Assembly (NCBI GenBank): GCA_011191985.1
Contig: DUEU01000013.1
Span: 1 to 47,343 of the forward strand
Source of the DNA: Dehalococcoidia bacterium
Lineage (GTDB): Bacteria; Chloroflexota; Dehalococcoidia; Dehalococcoidales; W111
Reading direction: 5' to 3'
DNA: 47,343 bases
Part shown: one piece after another, positions 9,188 to 17,309 of the stretch
How the letters are laid out: the number at the start of each line of letters is the position of its first letter
How positions within the stretch are numbered: position 1 is the stretch's first letter
Made by a program: the position numbers and the translations under genes
The notes under the pieces: generated by a model
The model's input: only the letters and a program-made list of their open reading frames with translations
Databases searched by the model: none
Told to the model about the DNA's origin: nothing

Positions 9188-10501
9188 TTACTGAAACATT
9201 GTTGAGGGCAGCCACAGAGCAATCTGAGGAACCCAGACCAGCAGGGCCAGGGTTAGAACATCCATCACGAAAAAGGGAATTATGCCACGGAATATGTCCC
9301 CCACCGTGACCACATCGCCGACCACCCCTTTAAGCACGTAGACGTTCAAGCCGATAGGCGGCGTAATCGCGGCGATTTCGACTATCTTGATTATCAGGAT
9401 AGCCACCCATATGTCAGGAAGTCCCAGGTCATGTAAGACAGGGTAGAATATTGGCACCGTGATAACAATCATCGCCGGCACGTCCATGATGCAGCCTAGA
9501 ACGATATATATCAGTAAGATGACGGCTAGGACGCCGACCGGGGGTATTGTTAGGCTGGAAACAAAATTTGAAAGCTCGCTGGGAAGTTCGGTGAGCATCA
9601 GGAATCTCCCGAAGACCATCGCCCCCACGATTACCAGGCCAATCATGGAGGCGGCCCGAGCGGTGTTGGCCAGGCTGGTTATCATCATGGAGGGAGAAGC
9701 GCTTCTACGGGCCAAGACGACAATGAACACGGTGAAAGCACCGACAGAACCAGCCTCAATAGGCGAGAATATGCCCAAATAAATGCCGCCGAGCATAACT
9801 ATCATGACCACGGCTACCGGGATTAACCACCTTATCGATGAAAACCGTTCCCCCCATGAAACTACCTCTGTCGACTTGGGACCAAGCTGCGGGTTCAAGC
9901 GGACTCTGGTGTATATCATGACCATGTAGATTGCGGCGGATATAAACCCGGGGATAATCCCGGCAATCATCAGCTTGCCCAGAGACACGGGGGCCAGTAT
10001 AGTGTAGAGAACCATGATGCCGCTGGGCGGGATCATTACCGCCAGGGTTCCTGAGGCGGCCACCACGCCGGCGGAAAGCTTTTCGCTATAATTATGACGC
10101 CGCATCTCAGGTATGGCCATTTTACCAAAGGTAGCCGCCGCCGCCAGGCTGGAGCCGGTGATGGCGCCCAGTGCCGCCGAGGCCGCTGTGGTAGCCATGG
10201 CCAGACCGCCGTGGAGACGCCCCAGCCACTTGGAGGCCGCTTGATAAAGGAGGATACCGATACCCCCCTGGAAGGCCAGCTCCCCCATGAGTATAAACAT
10301 GGGCAGGACAATAAAATTATAGTCGGCCACCACGTAATAGGGTGTTGTCACCAGCAGACTGAGGCTCCGGGAAAAACCAAGCATTACCCCACAGCCAATG
10401 AAACCGATAACGCCGAGAGTAATGCCGATGTGAATACCAAAGGCCAGCATTACGAACATGGCGATGAACCCCAGGATGCCGATTACCTCCGGGCTGGGCA
10501 T
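9188..10501 (-). CDS. dctM: TRAP transporter large permease (DctM), system 1
   Basis: The large membrane subunit of a tripartite ATP-independent periplasmic transporter, which moves organic acids using the ion gradient. At 437 residues it has about 12 hydrophobic helices. Family motifs include FILMGELAFQGGIG, AASAALGAITGSSLAAAATFG (split here for length), PPSGIMVLYTILAPVSLGKL, the ASPIEAGS-like FSPIEAGSVGA and, late, ITPPIGLNVYVLKGV. It is coupled to dctQ by a one-base overlap (TGATG) and is last in the dctP-dctQ-dctM order. The substrate class cannot be read from this subunit. Confidence 0.94.
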   Translation of the reverse strand: MPSPEVIGILGFIAMFVMLAFGIHIGITLGVIGFIGCGVMLGFSRSLSLLVTTPYYVVADYNFIVLPMFILMGELAFQGGIGILLYQAASKWLGRLHGGLAMATTAASAALGAITGSSLAAAATFGKMAIPEMRRHNYSEKLSAGVVAASGTLAVMIPPSGIMVLYTILAPVSLGKLMIAGIIPGFISAAIYMVMIYTRVRLNPQLGPKSTEVVSWGERFSSIRWLIPVAVVMIVMLGGIYLGIFSPIEAGSVGAFTVFIVVLARRSASPSMMITSLANTARAASMIGLVIVGAMVFGRFLMLTELPSELSNFVSSLTIPPVGVLAVILLIYIVLGCIMDVPAMIVITVPIFYPVLHDLGLPDIWVAILIIKIVEIAAITPPIGLNVYVLKGVVGDVVTVGDIFRGIIPFFVMDVLTLALLVWVPQIALWLPSTMFQ

Positions 10502-11052
10502 CAGACCTGCTCCTTGGCAACTGGAATTTCCGCCTCAGTAATCCGGCCGGACAGGGTAGCAAACAGGCGAGCGAAGAACGTTATCAGTAACTGGATGGCA
10601 AACAACGTGCTGCCTAAAGCGAAAGCCATTTTCCCCGGGTAGCGCGGAACATTGTAAGTAAAACCAACCTCTTTCATCACATACGAATTATAGGCAAAAG
10701 TAACGCTGTAATAGGCTATCGGGGCCATCATCGCCAGGCCTATCGCCAGGGCGAGCATCTCCAGCCCGGCCCGCCACCGGAGAGGCAGGCGGTCCACCAT
10801 GATGAGCACCCTTATATGCTGGCGGTTGGCCAGCACGGCAGCCCAGCCCAGAAATATCACGAAGGCGAGCACGTTCTCGCCCACCTCTTGGGTACCGGGT
10901 ACGGGTTTTAGAAAGAGGTAGCGGCCTGAGACGTCGCTCACTACCATGAATATGAATACGAAGAGCAATAAGCCACAGGCCACTACCACTCCCGTGTTAA
11001 ATCGCGCCAGTGCACCTTCTACGGACAGTAAAACCGATGCTACTTTCTTCAT
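10501..11052 (-). CDS. dctQ: TRAP transporter small permease (DctQ), system 1
   Basis: A 183-residue integral membrane protein with four predicted helices (about residues 18-40, 55-72, 92-115 and 139-162), the normal DctQ layout. The FLGWAAVLANRQHIRVLIMVD segment matches the family's conserved W..v...g.Hi.v motif. It pairs with DctM to form the membrane complex. The gene starts 38 bases after the dctP stop and its stop overlaps the dctM start by one base. Confidence 0.9.
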   Translation of the reverse strand: MKKVASVLLSVEGALARFNTGVVVACGLLLFVFIFMVVSDVSGRYLFLKPVPGTQEVGENVLAFVIFLGWAAVLANRQHIRVLIMVDRLPLRWRAGLEMLALAIGLAMMAPIAYYSVTFAYNSYVMKEVGFTYNVPRYPGKMAFALGSTLFAIQLLITFFARLFATLSGRITEAEIPVAKEQV

Positions 11053-11090
11053 GTTTTATGTATACAGACGGGCCGTCTCAATAAACTGGT

Positions 11091-12275
11091 TCAAGGGTAA
11101 GGGAACTCTGGCTCTAGGGTATCCGGATACATCTGGCTATATTCTTCCAGCTTCGTCAGGTAGAACTGCTTTATTTCCTCGGCCCTCTCCGCGGTCAGTC
11201 CGGGATTCCTCTCCAGTACCCAAGGCACCCAGCTATCTTTTAACCCCTGGGCAAAGGGGCCATTTTGCAGGGCGTCCAGTTCGGCGGGGGGCAGGTCTAC
11301 GAATTCTATCCCCGCTTGCTGGAGAGTGGGAATGGTCTCCTCATGGAAGTGCTTTGCCTGCATCTCATTGTACTTCAAGGCGTATTCGTGATACAGGTCC
11401 ATGAATACCTTCTGTACATCCGGCGAGAGCTTGTTCCAGGTGGCCATGTTCATCGCCCCGTGCAAGTTAGAGTTACCGGGGAGAAACACGCGGACTACAT
11501 ACTTAACTATCTCCCATGTCTTGAAGCGGAACATCATATCGTAGTCGGAAACGCCACCATTTACCATCCCCTTTACCAGCTGGTCGTACATTTCCACACT
11601 GGAAAAGCCGACCGGCACTCCCCCAAGATGATCTATGACAGCGGGATTGGTAGCGCCGGTGGCCCGGAACTTCATACCAGCAAAGTCCGCCACCTTTCTG
11701 ATCTCTTTCACGGACGTTATATGGAAGGTAGCGGGAGCCCAGCTGTGGACCCTTACCAGACCGGCAGCTTCCCATTCGGCCGCGACCTCGGGCACTTCCT
11801 GATTATAAGCGTAATTGGCCATAATGCGGGCCAGGGGTTTATCGTTGAACCCGATGATATTGTCCATGTTTCCGTTAAGCGGGAAAACGGTGTGGAAATA
11901 GGGGGGGACGAAAGTGCCCATATCGGCCACCCCGGCGGTCACCGCTTCGAGCATCTCGGGCATTACCACCAGCGAGTTGTTCCAGTGGAACTCAAGATAG
12001 ACCGCGCCGTTGGTGCGCTTCTCAATCTCGGCGGCCCACCACTTGCACGTGTCGCCAACGACGGTGTCTTCCGGATCGGTGGCGGCAAAAATCAACTTCA
12101 TTGGTTCCGGTGTTGGTGTTGGTGTTGGCGTTGGTGTTGGCGTCGGTGTTGGCGTCGGCGTCGGTGTTGGTGTCGGTGTCGGCTCAGCAGGACAGGCCGA
12201 TGCCACCAGTGCCAACACCATTAACAGGGCCAAGCACGAACTGATCAAGACAGCTAGGGATCCTCTCTTTTTCAC
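11091..12275 (-). CDS. dctP: TRAP transporter substrate-binding lipoprotein (DctP), system 1
   Basis: The extracytoplasmic ligand-binding subunit. A lipoprotein signal ends at a lipobox-like LVASAC with Cys28, followed by a linker of twelve Pro-Thr pairs (residues 32-55) and a DctP domain (about 58-394). The usual substrate-carboxylate arginine is present in AGMKFRATG (about Arg204), so an organic acid ligand is likely. GTG start at 12275, five bases after AAGGAGGG. First gene of a three-gene unit. The lipid anchor suits an organism lacking a conventional free periplasm or outer membrane. The DNA of the linker is a hexanucleotide repeat. Confidence 0.93.
   Translation of the reverse strand: MKKRGSLAVLISSCLALLMVLALVASACPAEPTPTPTPTPTPTPTPTPTPTPTPTPEPMKLIFAATDPEDTVVGDTCKWWAAEIEKRTNGAVYLEFHWNNSLVVMPEMLEAVTAGVADMGTFVPPYFHTVFPLNGNMDNIIGFNDKPLARIMANYAYNQEVPEVAAEWEAAGLVRVHSWAPATFHITSVKEIRKVADFAGMKFRATGATNPAVIDHLGGVPVGFSSVEMYDQLVKGMVNGGVSDYDMMFRFKTWEIVKYVVRVFLPGNSNLHGAMNMATWNKLSPDVQKVFMDLYHEYALKYNEMQAKHFHEETIPTLQQAGIEFVDLPPAELDALQNGPFAQGLKDSWVPWVLERNPGLTAERAEEIKQFYLTKLEEYSQMYPDTLEPEFPYP
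12109..12180 (-). repeat. Hexanucleotide repeat (12 units) coding a Pro-Thr linker
   Basis: Twelve tandem units of GG(T/C)GT(T/C) on the plus strand, read as Pro-Thr pairs on the minus strand in dctP. Third positions vary between units, so selection seems to act on the protein linker rather than on exact DNA identity. Repeat number could still change by slippage. Confidence 0.95.
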
Positions 12276-12312
12276 TTAAACCCTCCTTTTAGATAAGATC
12301 TTAATATCTAAA

Positions 12313-12335
12313 ATATGCCAGCCCCCCTGGCATAT
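12313..12335. promoter_or_regulatory. Inverted repeat in the leader of TRAP system 1
   Basis: Exact 9-base arms ATATGCCAG (12313-12321) and CTGGCATAT (12327-12335) flank CCCCC, 38 bases upstream of the dctP start. An AT-rich stretch with a consensus TATAAT on the minus strand (12426-12421) lies about 90 bases further upstream and may be the promoter, though no good -35 box is placed before it. The repeat could be an operator or an attenuating hairpin in the leader. Confidence 0.45.
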
Positions 12336-12456
12336 ATTACATCCTTTCCCGCCACCGGCAAAAAAGATATTACTAACCAACGAACATCTGTTAGAAATTC
12401 TATAGCTTTCTAGATGATATATTATAATAGAATATAAAAGTTAAATTTGCAAGCCC

Positions 12457-13437
12457 TTAAGGTTTCTTGGCATAATGGTATCTCGGTGGCCGGAACATCT
12501 GCCATACATCGTCACAGGCTCTAAGCTCTTCCGGCGATAGTACTATATCGATAGTCCCCAAGTTCTCCTCTAACTGATCGATTGCCGTGGTGCCGCTGAG
12601 GACCGAGGTAACCAGTTCGTTATTCAGTACCCAGGCCAGGGCAAACTGGGGCAGAGATATACCACGCTCACTGGCAATCTCCTTGATGCGCTCTACCGCT
12701 TTGAAGTTAACCTCTGACCAGTAGCGCTCTAGATAGCCAGGGCCATACATTTCATGGGTAAACCTGCCTTCGGCGGGTGGTTTGCCGAACTCGTGCCGGC
12801 CGGTAAGCATCTCACCGGCCAGAGGATTATAGACACATAACCCTATTCCCTCCTCAGCACAGAGAGGCAGTATCTCCATCTCAATGTCCCGGGTAAGCAG
12901 GTTATACGGCGGCTCAATACAGTCAAACCGTGCCAGATTCTGAACTTCACTGATCCGTAAAGCCTTGCCGAGCATCCAAGCACTGAAGTTAGAGCAGCCC
13001 AGGTAGCGCACCTTGCCTTGGTGGACAAGGTCATCCATGGCCCGAAGAGTTTCCTCCAGGGGAGTGCCGAAGTCGGGGATGTGGGCATAATAAAGGTCAA
13101 TGTAGTCGGTCTGTAGCCGTCTCAGGCTGTCCTCGGCTGCCTGCATGATATGCTTGCGGGATAGGCCGACATCACGGGGTCCGGGCCCGACCGGAGTGCC
13201 CACCTTGGTGGCTATCACGTAAGAATGGCGGTCCCCTTTTACTCCCTTGCCTACGATTTCCTCCGACTTTGTTCCGGCGTAAATATTGGCGGTATCTATG
13301 AAATTGACGCCGGCGTCAAACGCCCTCTTCATGATGCTTATCGACTCTGTTTCGCTAACCGGGTCGCCATAGTTCATAGCACCAAGGCAGATTCGGGAAA
13401 CCTTAAGACCTGTCCTTCCCATGTTCCTATACTGCAT
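12457..13437 (-). CDS. Aldo/keto reductase
   Basis: A 326-residue TIM-barrel NAD(P)H-dependent oxidoreductase. The catalytic tetrad is visible as Asp48 (FIDTA), Tyr53 (NIYAG), Lys78 (ATKVG) and His119 (YYAHIPD). The N-terminal MGRTGLKVSRICLGAM and the late VTSVLSGTTAIDQLEENL segment resemble the YajO/YghZ-type subfamily. It is probably a single-gene unit, divergent from the molybdopterin gene at 13722 and followed 181 bases later by dctP of system 1. The substrate, an aldehyde or ketone, is not evident. A perfect inverted repeat lies just upstream. Confidence 0.92.
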   Translation of the reverse strand: MQYRNMGRTGLKVSRICLGAMNYGDPVSETESISIMKRAFDAGVNFIDTANIYAGTKSEEIVGKGVKGDRHSYVIATKVGTPVGPGPRDVGLSRKHIMQAAEDSLRRLQTDYIDLYYAHIPDFGTPLEETLRAMDDLVHQGKVRYLGCSNFSAWMLGKALRISEVQNLARFDCIEPPYNLLTRDIEMEILPLCAEEGIGLCVYNPLAGEMLTGRHEFGKPPAEGRFTHEMYGPGYLERYWSEVNFKAVERIKEIASERGISLPQFALAWVLNNELVTSVLSGTTAIDQLEENLGTIDIVLSPEELRACDDVWQMFRPPRYHYAKKP

Positions 13438-13470
13438 AACAACACCCTTTCTGGCTTATTAGCCTCTTAT

Positions 13471-13490
13471 TATTAATGAAGTCATTAATA
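13471..13490. promoter_or_regulatory. Perfect palindrome, likely operator
   Basis: TATTAATGA (13471-13479), two bases, then TCATTAATA (13482-13490): exact 9-base arms. It is 34 bases upstream of the aldo/keto reductase start and 231 bases upstream of the divergent molybdopterin gene. Size and spacing resemble a dimeric repressor site. The rest of the 284-base divergent region (13438-13721) shows no other clear site. Confidence 0.5.
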
Positions 13491-13721
13491 GCCAACGCCG
13501 CCGAGGAACCCCGAATTTCCGGCCCTATTATACAACACTTGGTCAACTGATACACCTGCTTAGCCAGCAATGACCCGCCTATATGCTCCTATGCGATTAC
13601 CAGCATGTACAGTACGGATTGGGTAGTATTTGTCCTATTAACAAGCACAAAGATTTGAGCGAACAACCGCTGAAGTAGTAGAATCAGTTAAGACTTCATA
13701 GCGACTAACTTGGAGACGTAA

Positions 13722-15902
13722 GTGGCATCAAAAACAGCCGGGGAGCAGATGATTCCAACCTTCTGTGCCATGTGCGGGCCGGGCATAGGCTGCGGCGTAA
13801 ACTGCTATGTTCGAGATGGCAGATTTGTGAGGATTGAGGGCATGAAGGAGTCCCCACTAAGCAGGGGTAAATTATGCCCCAAGGCATTCGCTTCCAGGCA
13901 GTGGGTCTATTCACCACAGCGTCTAAGATACCCGTTAAAGCGGGTCGGGGAGAAGGGGGAGGGCAAATTCGAGAGGATTACCTGGGATGAAGCCCTTGAC
14001 ATCATAGCCAGTAAGCTCAAGGAACAAAAAGAGCAGTACGGGCCGGAGTCCTTGGCCATCCTCTCGCCGCAGCACCGGAGTTATAAAGACTATTTCACGC
14101 GGTTCTTAACTGTGCACGGAAGCCCGAACTACGGTCACAGCGGCATCTGCGCCATACAACAGGCTTTTGGTTTCGCCTACACGGTGGGCGTCTATAGGCT
14201 TACCCCCGATTACCAGAATACTGACTTGATTATTATATGGGGAGCCAATCCGGCCTATGATGGCCCCCGTGGCAGCATGAAAGGAATTTTAGATGCCAAG
14301 GACCGGGGGGCTAGGCTTATCGTAATCAAGCCCCAGATGCAGCCAGATGCGGCCAAAGCGGATGTCTGGGTCCCTATCCGGCCCGGCACCGACGGTGCCC
14401 TGGCGCTGGCCATGCTGAACGTCATCATTAACGAACAACTTTACGACCGAGACTTCGTCTCCCGGTGGTGTTACGGTTTTGACCGGCTCGTAGCTCATAT
14501 CCAGCAGTATACGCCGGAATGGGCCGAGCCGATAACAGGGCTAAAAGCGGGCCAGATAGCAGAGATTGCTCGTCTATACGGGACGGCGAAGTCGGCCTGT
14601 ATCCATGCCGGCAACGCGTTCGACCAGACCGTGGCCTCTAATAATGCGGTGCGTGCGGTCGCCACCTTGATTGCCATCAGTGGGAACCTGGACAGGCCTG
14701 GCGGTAACGTTGTCCCCACCGGAAGCACCATGCCGAGGGTAAAACCCGTGCACCTTAGAAAGCGATATACCCAAGAGCTTATAGACAAGCTGGTGGCCCC
14801 GGAGATAGCCAGCTGCTTTCAGCCCTTTATCGAAGGTATATCTTCTGCTTACTACCGCTGTATCAATAGTGTTCTTACCGGGGAGCCATATCCGGTAAAG
14901 ACGATAATTGCCCCCGGCACCCAGCCTACGGTAATCACGCGTGGTACCAGGAGAGTGGTAGAAGCGCTTAAGAACCTGGAGTTCTTTGTAGTTATCGACG
15001 TCATGCAGAACTCGGCGATGCCTTGGGCAGACATAGTAATTCCCGTAGCCAGCATGTATGAATGTGACCACCCCTTTGAAGCCATGGGCAACTGGATTAT
15101 GGCGCGACACAGGGTAATTGAGCCGCTGGGAGACTACAAATCAGACTATGAGTTCTGGCTCGACCTCGGCGTCAGGATGGGATACGGAGACGACTTCTGG
15201 CATGGTAGCATGGAAGAATGCCTGAACTATCAGCTAGAGAATTTCGGCATGACCATCGGAGAATTGAGAAAATATCCCCACGGCATTATTTATCATTCGA
15301 AGCCAATGGTCTATGAAAAATATGAGGAAATCTTCGCCACGCCCAGTCCCCGGCTTTCCAAGGCTCCGTACCTTCCTCAGGGCAAAGTAGCGGTATATAA
15401 TACTGCTTTCGAGGAGAACGGATTTAATCCACTTCCAGAGTGGGTAGAACCACCAGAGAGCCCAACGGGCACACCAGAGCTACTGGCCAGGTATCCGCTT
15501 ATATTTTGTGATACCCATAGCTCGGACGTCTATAATCAGGGATGGCTGCGTAACGTACCTTATCTGCGTGAAATTCAGCCTGACCCGTGGCTCAATATTC
15601 ATCCGGATACAGCCAAAGCGCGGGGGATAGAGAATGGTGACTGGGTCATTGTCGAGTCGCCTCACGGCTGGATAAAGGTAAAGGCCCGGTATTTCCCCGG
15701 AACCAGGCCGGATGTGGTCATGGGTCTCCATGGTTGGTGGCAGGGCTGCGATGAGCTGGGTCTGCCCGCCTATCCGATACTGGATGGGGGAGCCAACACA
15801 AACATCATGTACAGTACCGACCCGGATAAAGCCTTCGACCCGGTAGTAACGGCTATGCCCAAGCAGACTCTGGTCGAAGTGCGAAAAGCAGAGGGTAACT
15901 GA
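13722..15902 (+). CDS. Molybdopterin oxidoreductase catalytic subunit (DMSO reductase family) 1
   Basis: A 726-residue Mo/W bis-MGD enzyme. The N-terminal [4Fe-4S] region has C15-x2-C18, C24 (or C28) and C52 in GKLCPK. Next come ITWDEALDIIASKL, a likely metal-ligand cysteine C143 in HSGICAIQQAFG, the MGD motifs (IIWGANPAYDG, PIRPGTDGALALAMLNVI) and a C-terminal beta-barrel MolyDop domain (INIHPDTAKARGIENGDWV-like, about residue 620 on). There is no twin-arginine signal, so it is cytoplasmic. GTG start with GGAG six bases upstream. The next gene supplies a four-cluster ferredoxin subunit. Family placement is secure; the substrate is not known (possible relatives include acetylene hydratase, transhydroxylase and formate dehydrogenase types). 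Confidence 0.9.
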   Translation: MASKTAGEQMIPTFCAMCGPGIGCGVNCYVRDGRFVRIEGMKESPLSRGKLCPKAFASRQWVYSPQRLRYPLKRVGEKGEGKFERITWDEALDIIASKLKEQKEQYGPESLAILSPQHRSYKDYFTRFLTVHGSPNYGHSGICAIQQAFGFAYTVGVYRLTPDYQNTDLIIIWGANPAYDGPRGSMKGILDAKDRGARLIVIKPQMQPDAAKADVWVPIRPGTDGALALAMLNVIINEQLYDRDFVSRWCYGFDRLVAHIQQYTPEWAEPITGLKAGQIAEIARLYGTAKSACIHAGNAFDQTVASNNAVRAVATLIAISGNLDRPGGNVVPTGSTMPRVKPVHLRKRYTQELIDKLVAPEIASCFQPFIEGISSAYYRCINSVLTGEPYPVKTIIAPGTQPTVITRGTRRVVEALKNLEFFVVIDVMQNSAMPWADIVIPVASMYECDHPFEAMGNWIMARHRVIEPLGDYKSDYEFWLDLGVRMGYGDDFWHGSMEECLNYQLENFGMTIGELRKYPHGIIYHSKPMVYEKYEEIFATPSPRLSKAPYLPQGKVAVYNTAFEENGFNPLPEWVEPPESPTGTPELLARYPLIFCDTHSSDVYNQGWLRNVPYLREIQPDPWLNIHPDTAKARGIENGDWVIVESPHGWIKVKARYFPGTRPDVVMGLHGWWQGCDELGLPAYPILDGGANTNIMYSTDPDKAFDPVVTAMPKQTLVEVRKAEGN

Positions 15903-15950
15903 TAGCGCCCGGTAAGTCTTAAAACAGCCCAAGAAAGGTATACATAGGTA

Positions 15951-16490
15951 GTGGCAGAACAATATGGTTTCTACTTCGATTCGGACAGATGCATACAATG
16001 CCGCACCTGTGAAGTAGCCTGTGCGAGCGTTCATAACCTCGAACCAGGACTAGAATGGAGAAGGGTCGTTGAGACCTGGACCGGTGAGTTCCCTGATGTC
16101 AAAATATCATTATTCTCTCGAGCCTGTATGCATTGTGGTCAGCCAGCTTGTGAGGCAGTCTGCCCTACCGGGGCCATCAGCAAGCGGGCTGAGGATGGTA
16201 TCGTAGTGGTTGACAGGGACAGGTGCAATGGCTGTCAGGAATGCTTCTCAGTTTGCCCGTATGATGTACCCCAGTTCGGCAGCGATGGCATCATGCAGAA
16301 GTGCGATTTCTGCTTGGGGCGAGGCGAAGAGCCAGCCTGCGTGGCACACTGCCTTACCGAAGCCCTTAATTATGGTGTTATGGAAAATCCGCCAGGGCTG
16401 GCCGTCGGTAAGGTAGCTGACAAACTACCTGGGACTACTGAGCCCTCCATAGTTATTTTACATAACTATGAGCGAAGGGGATATAAGTAG
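15951..16490 (+). CDS. Four-cluster ferredoxin subunit (DmsB/NrfC type)
   Basis: A 179-residue electron-transfer protein with four cysteine groups typical of the beta subunit of molybdopterin oxidoreductases: CIQCRTCEVAC, CMHCGQPACEAVC, CNGCQECFSVC and CDFCLGRGEEPACVAHC, binding up to four [4Fe-4S] clusters. It starts at GTG (15951) after purine-rich AAGAAAGG/AGGT sequence and lies 48 bases after the catalytic gene, so the pair is probably one complex. No membrane anchor subunit follows, which points to a soluble enzyme using ferredoxin or another cytoplasmic partner. Confidence 0.93.
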   Translation: MAEQYGFYFDSDRCIQCRTCEVACASVHNLEPGLEWRRVVETWTGEFPDVKISLFSRACMHCGQPACEAVCPTGAISKRAEDGIVVVDRDRCNGCQECFSVCPYDVPQFGSDGIMQKCDFCLGRGEEPACVAHCLTEALNYGVMENPPGLAVGKVADKLPGTTEPSIVILHNYERRGYK

Positions 16491-16503
16491 GCTCTCAATC
16501 AGG

Positions 16504-16532
16504 TTGACATCAGGATGAGATTCTTCTATCAT
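16504..16532 (+). promoter_or_regulatory. Consensus-like promoter for the CBS-domain gene
   Basis: TTGACA (16504-16509), a 17-base spacer and TATCAT (16527-16532). It is flanked by complementary arms GGCTCTCA (16490-16497) and TGAGAGCC (16548-16555), so the promoter sits in the loop of a potential large hairpin or between operator half-sites. The left arm begins at the last base of the ferredoxin stop codon. Transcription would start about 55 bases before the CBS gene. Confidence 0.6.
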
Positions 16533-16595
16533 TTAGGCTATTATTGATGAGAGCCGAGAAAATTCTTTGTTTCATAACTCAAGTGGAGGACACAT

Positions 16596-17039
16596 ATGAA
16601 ATTAAGGGAGACGTTGAATCTAAAAGACTTCAAATACCGCACTGCCGTCAGCGTGGGGCCAAATGAGACCATCGCCGCCGCTATCGAGAAGTTGGTGGAG
16701 CACGACAGAGGGTCGCTTCCAGTCTGTAATAACAAGGGCGAGCTGGTAGGAATCATTACAGAAAGAGACATAGTGAGGAAGTTCCTCACTCGTAAAGATG
16801 CCTCTACCCCAAAAACCAAGGTAGCGGAGGTAATGTCGACGCAGGTAGTCATCGGAAGTCCCGACGATGATGCGAGCTATGCAATTACCGTCATGAAAGA
16901 GAAAAGGATCAGGCACCTGCCTGTCGTGGATAGCAGAAAGCTCGTTGGAATGATCTCCATGCGAGACCTACTTGGGATACAGCTCGAAGAGTGTCGGACA
17001 GAGGTCCAATATTTGAGTAATTACATTTCGGGAGTCTAA
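16596..17039 (+). CDS. Two-CBS-domain protein
   Basis: A 147-residue protein made of a tandem CBS pair (Bateman module): first domain about residues 10-70 (VSVGPNETIAAAIEKLVEHDRGSLPV...GIITERDIV), second about 80-137 (VIGSPDDDASYAITVMKEKRIRHLPVV...GMISMRDLL). Such modules bind adenine nucleotides or S-adenosyl compounds and often sense energy state. No effector domain is fused, so it may act on a partner protein. ATG preceded by GGAGG. Its own promoter, inside a molybdopterin/acyl-CoA dehydrogenase neighbourhood, suggests a regulatory or accessory role, which is inference. Confidence 0.92.
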   Translation: MKLRETLNLKDFKYRTAVSVGPNETIAAAIEKLVEHDRGSLPVCNNKGELVGIITERDIVRKFLTRKDASTPKTKVAEVMSTQVVIGSPDDDASYAITVMKEKRIRHLPVVDSRKLVGMISMRDLLGIQLEECRTEVQYLSNYISGV

Positions 17040-17168
17040 CTGCCACCTTGGCATTCTGATCTTACCATGTCGCTAGATACAGGAGGAACGGCGGCTCTTA
17101 CAACTCCTAAGAAATTGACTAAAAGAAACAGTCTATCAGAAAATAAACCAAGTGCTGTTTGTCACAAT

Positions 17169-17189
17169 ATCGGCGCTCGATACGCCGAT
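17169..17189. other. Small hairpin downstream of the CBS gene
   Basis: ATCGGCG (17169-17175) and CGCCGAT (17183-17189) form a seven-base-pair stem with a seven-base loop in the 270-base gap before the acyl-CoA dehydrogenase. No T tract follows, so it is at best a weak terminator. The remainder of the gap holds no gene that I can support. Confidence 0.35.
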
Positions 17190-17309
17190 TAAGGTGTTAA
17201 GTCAGCTGGTAAATCGGCTTAAAAACTTGCTTGGCCTGGGCGATTTTGGCCTGAAAGTGTTTTAAGGATTTACCTCAGTGATATAAGGTTGTATGAATCA
17301 GGAGGCAAT

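Noticed and set aside
10094-10642. Plus-strand open frame spanning dctM/dctQ
   Set aside because: Antisense to two well-supported membrane proteins, with composition typical of an antisense frame.
12109-12180. Short tandem repeats considered as a CRISPR array
   Set aside because: Units are contiguous hexamers without spacers and are fully explained as a coding Pro-Thr linker; no cas genes are present.
11265-12224. Long plus-strand open frame opposite dctP
   Set aside because: It is antisense to a clear DctP protein. Its low-complexity Arg/Trp/Cys-rich end is just the Pro-Thr hexamer repeat read on the other strand.
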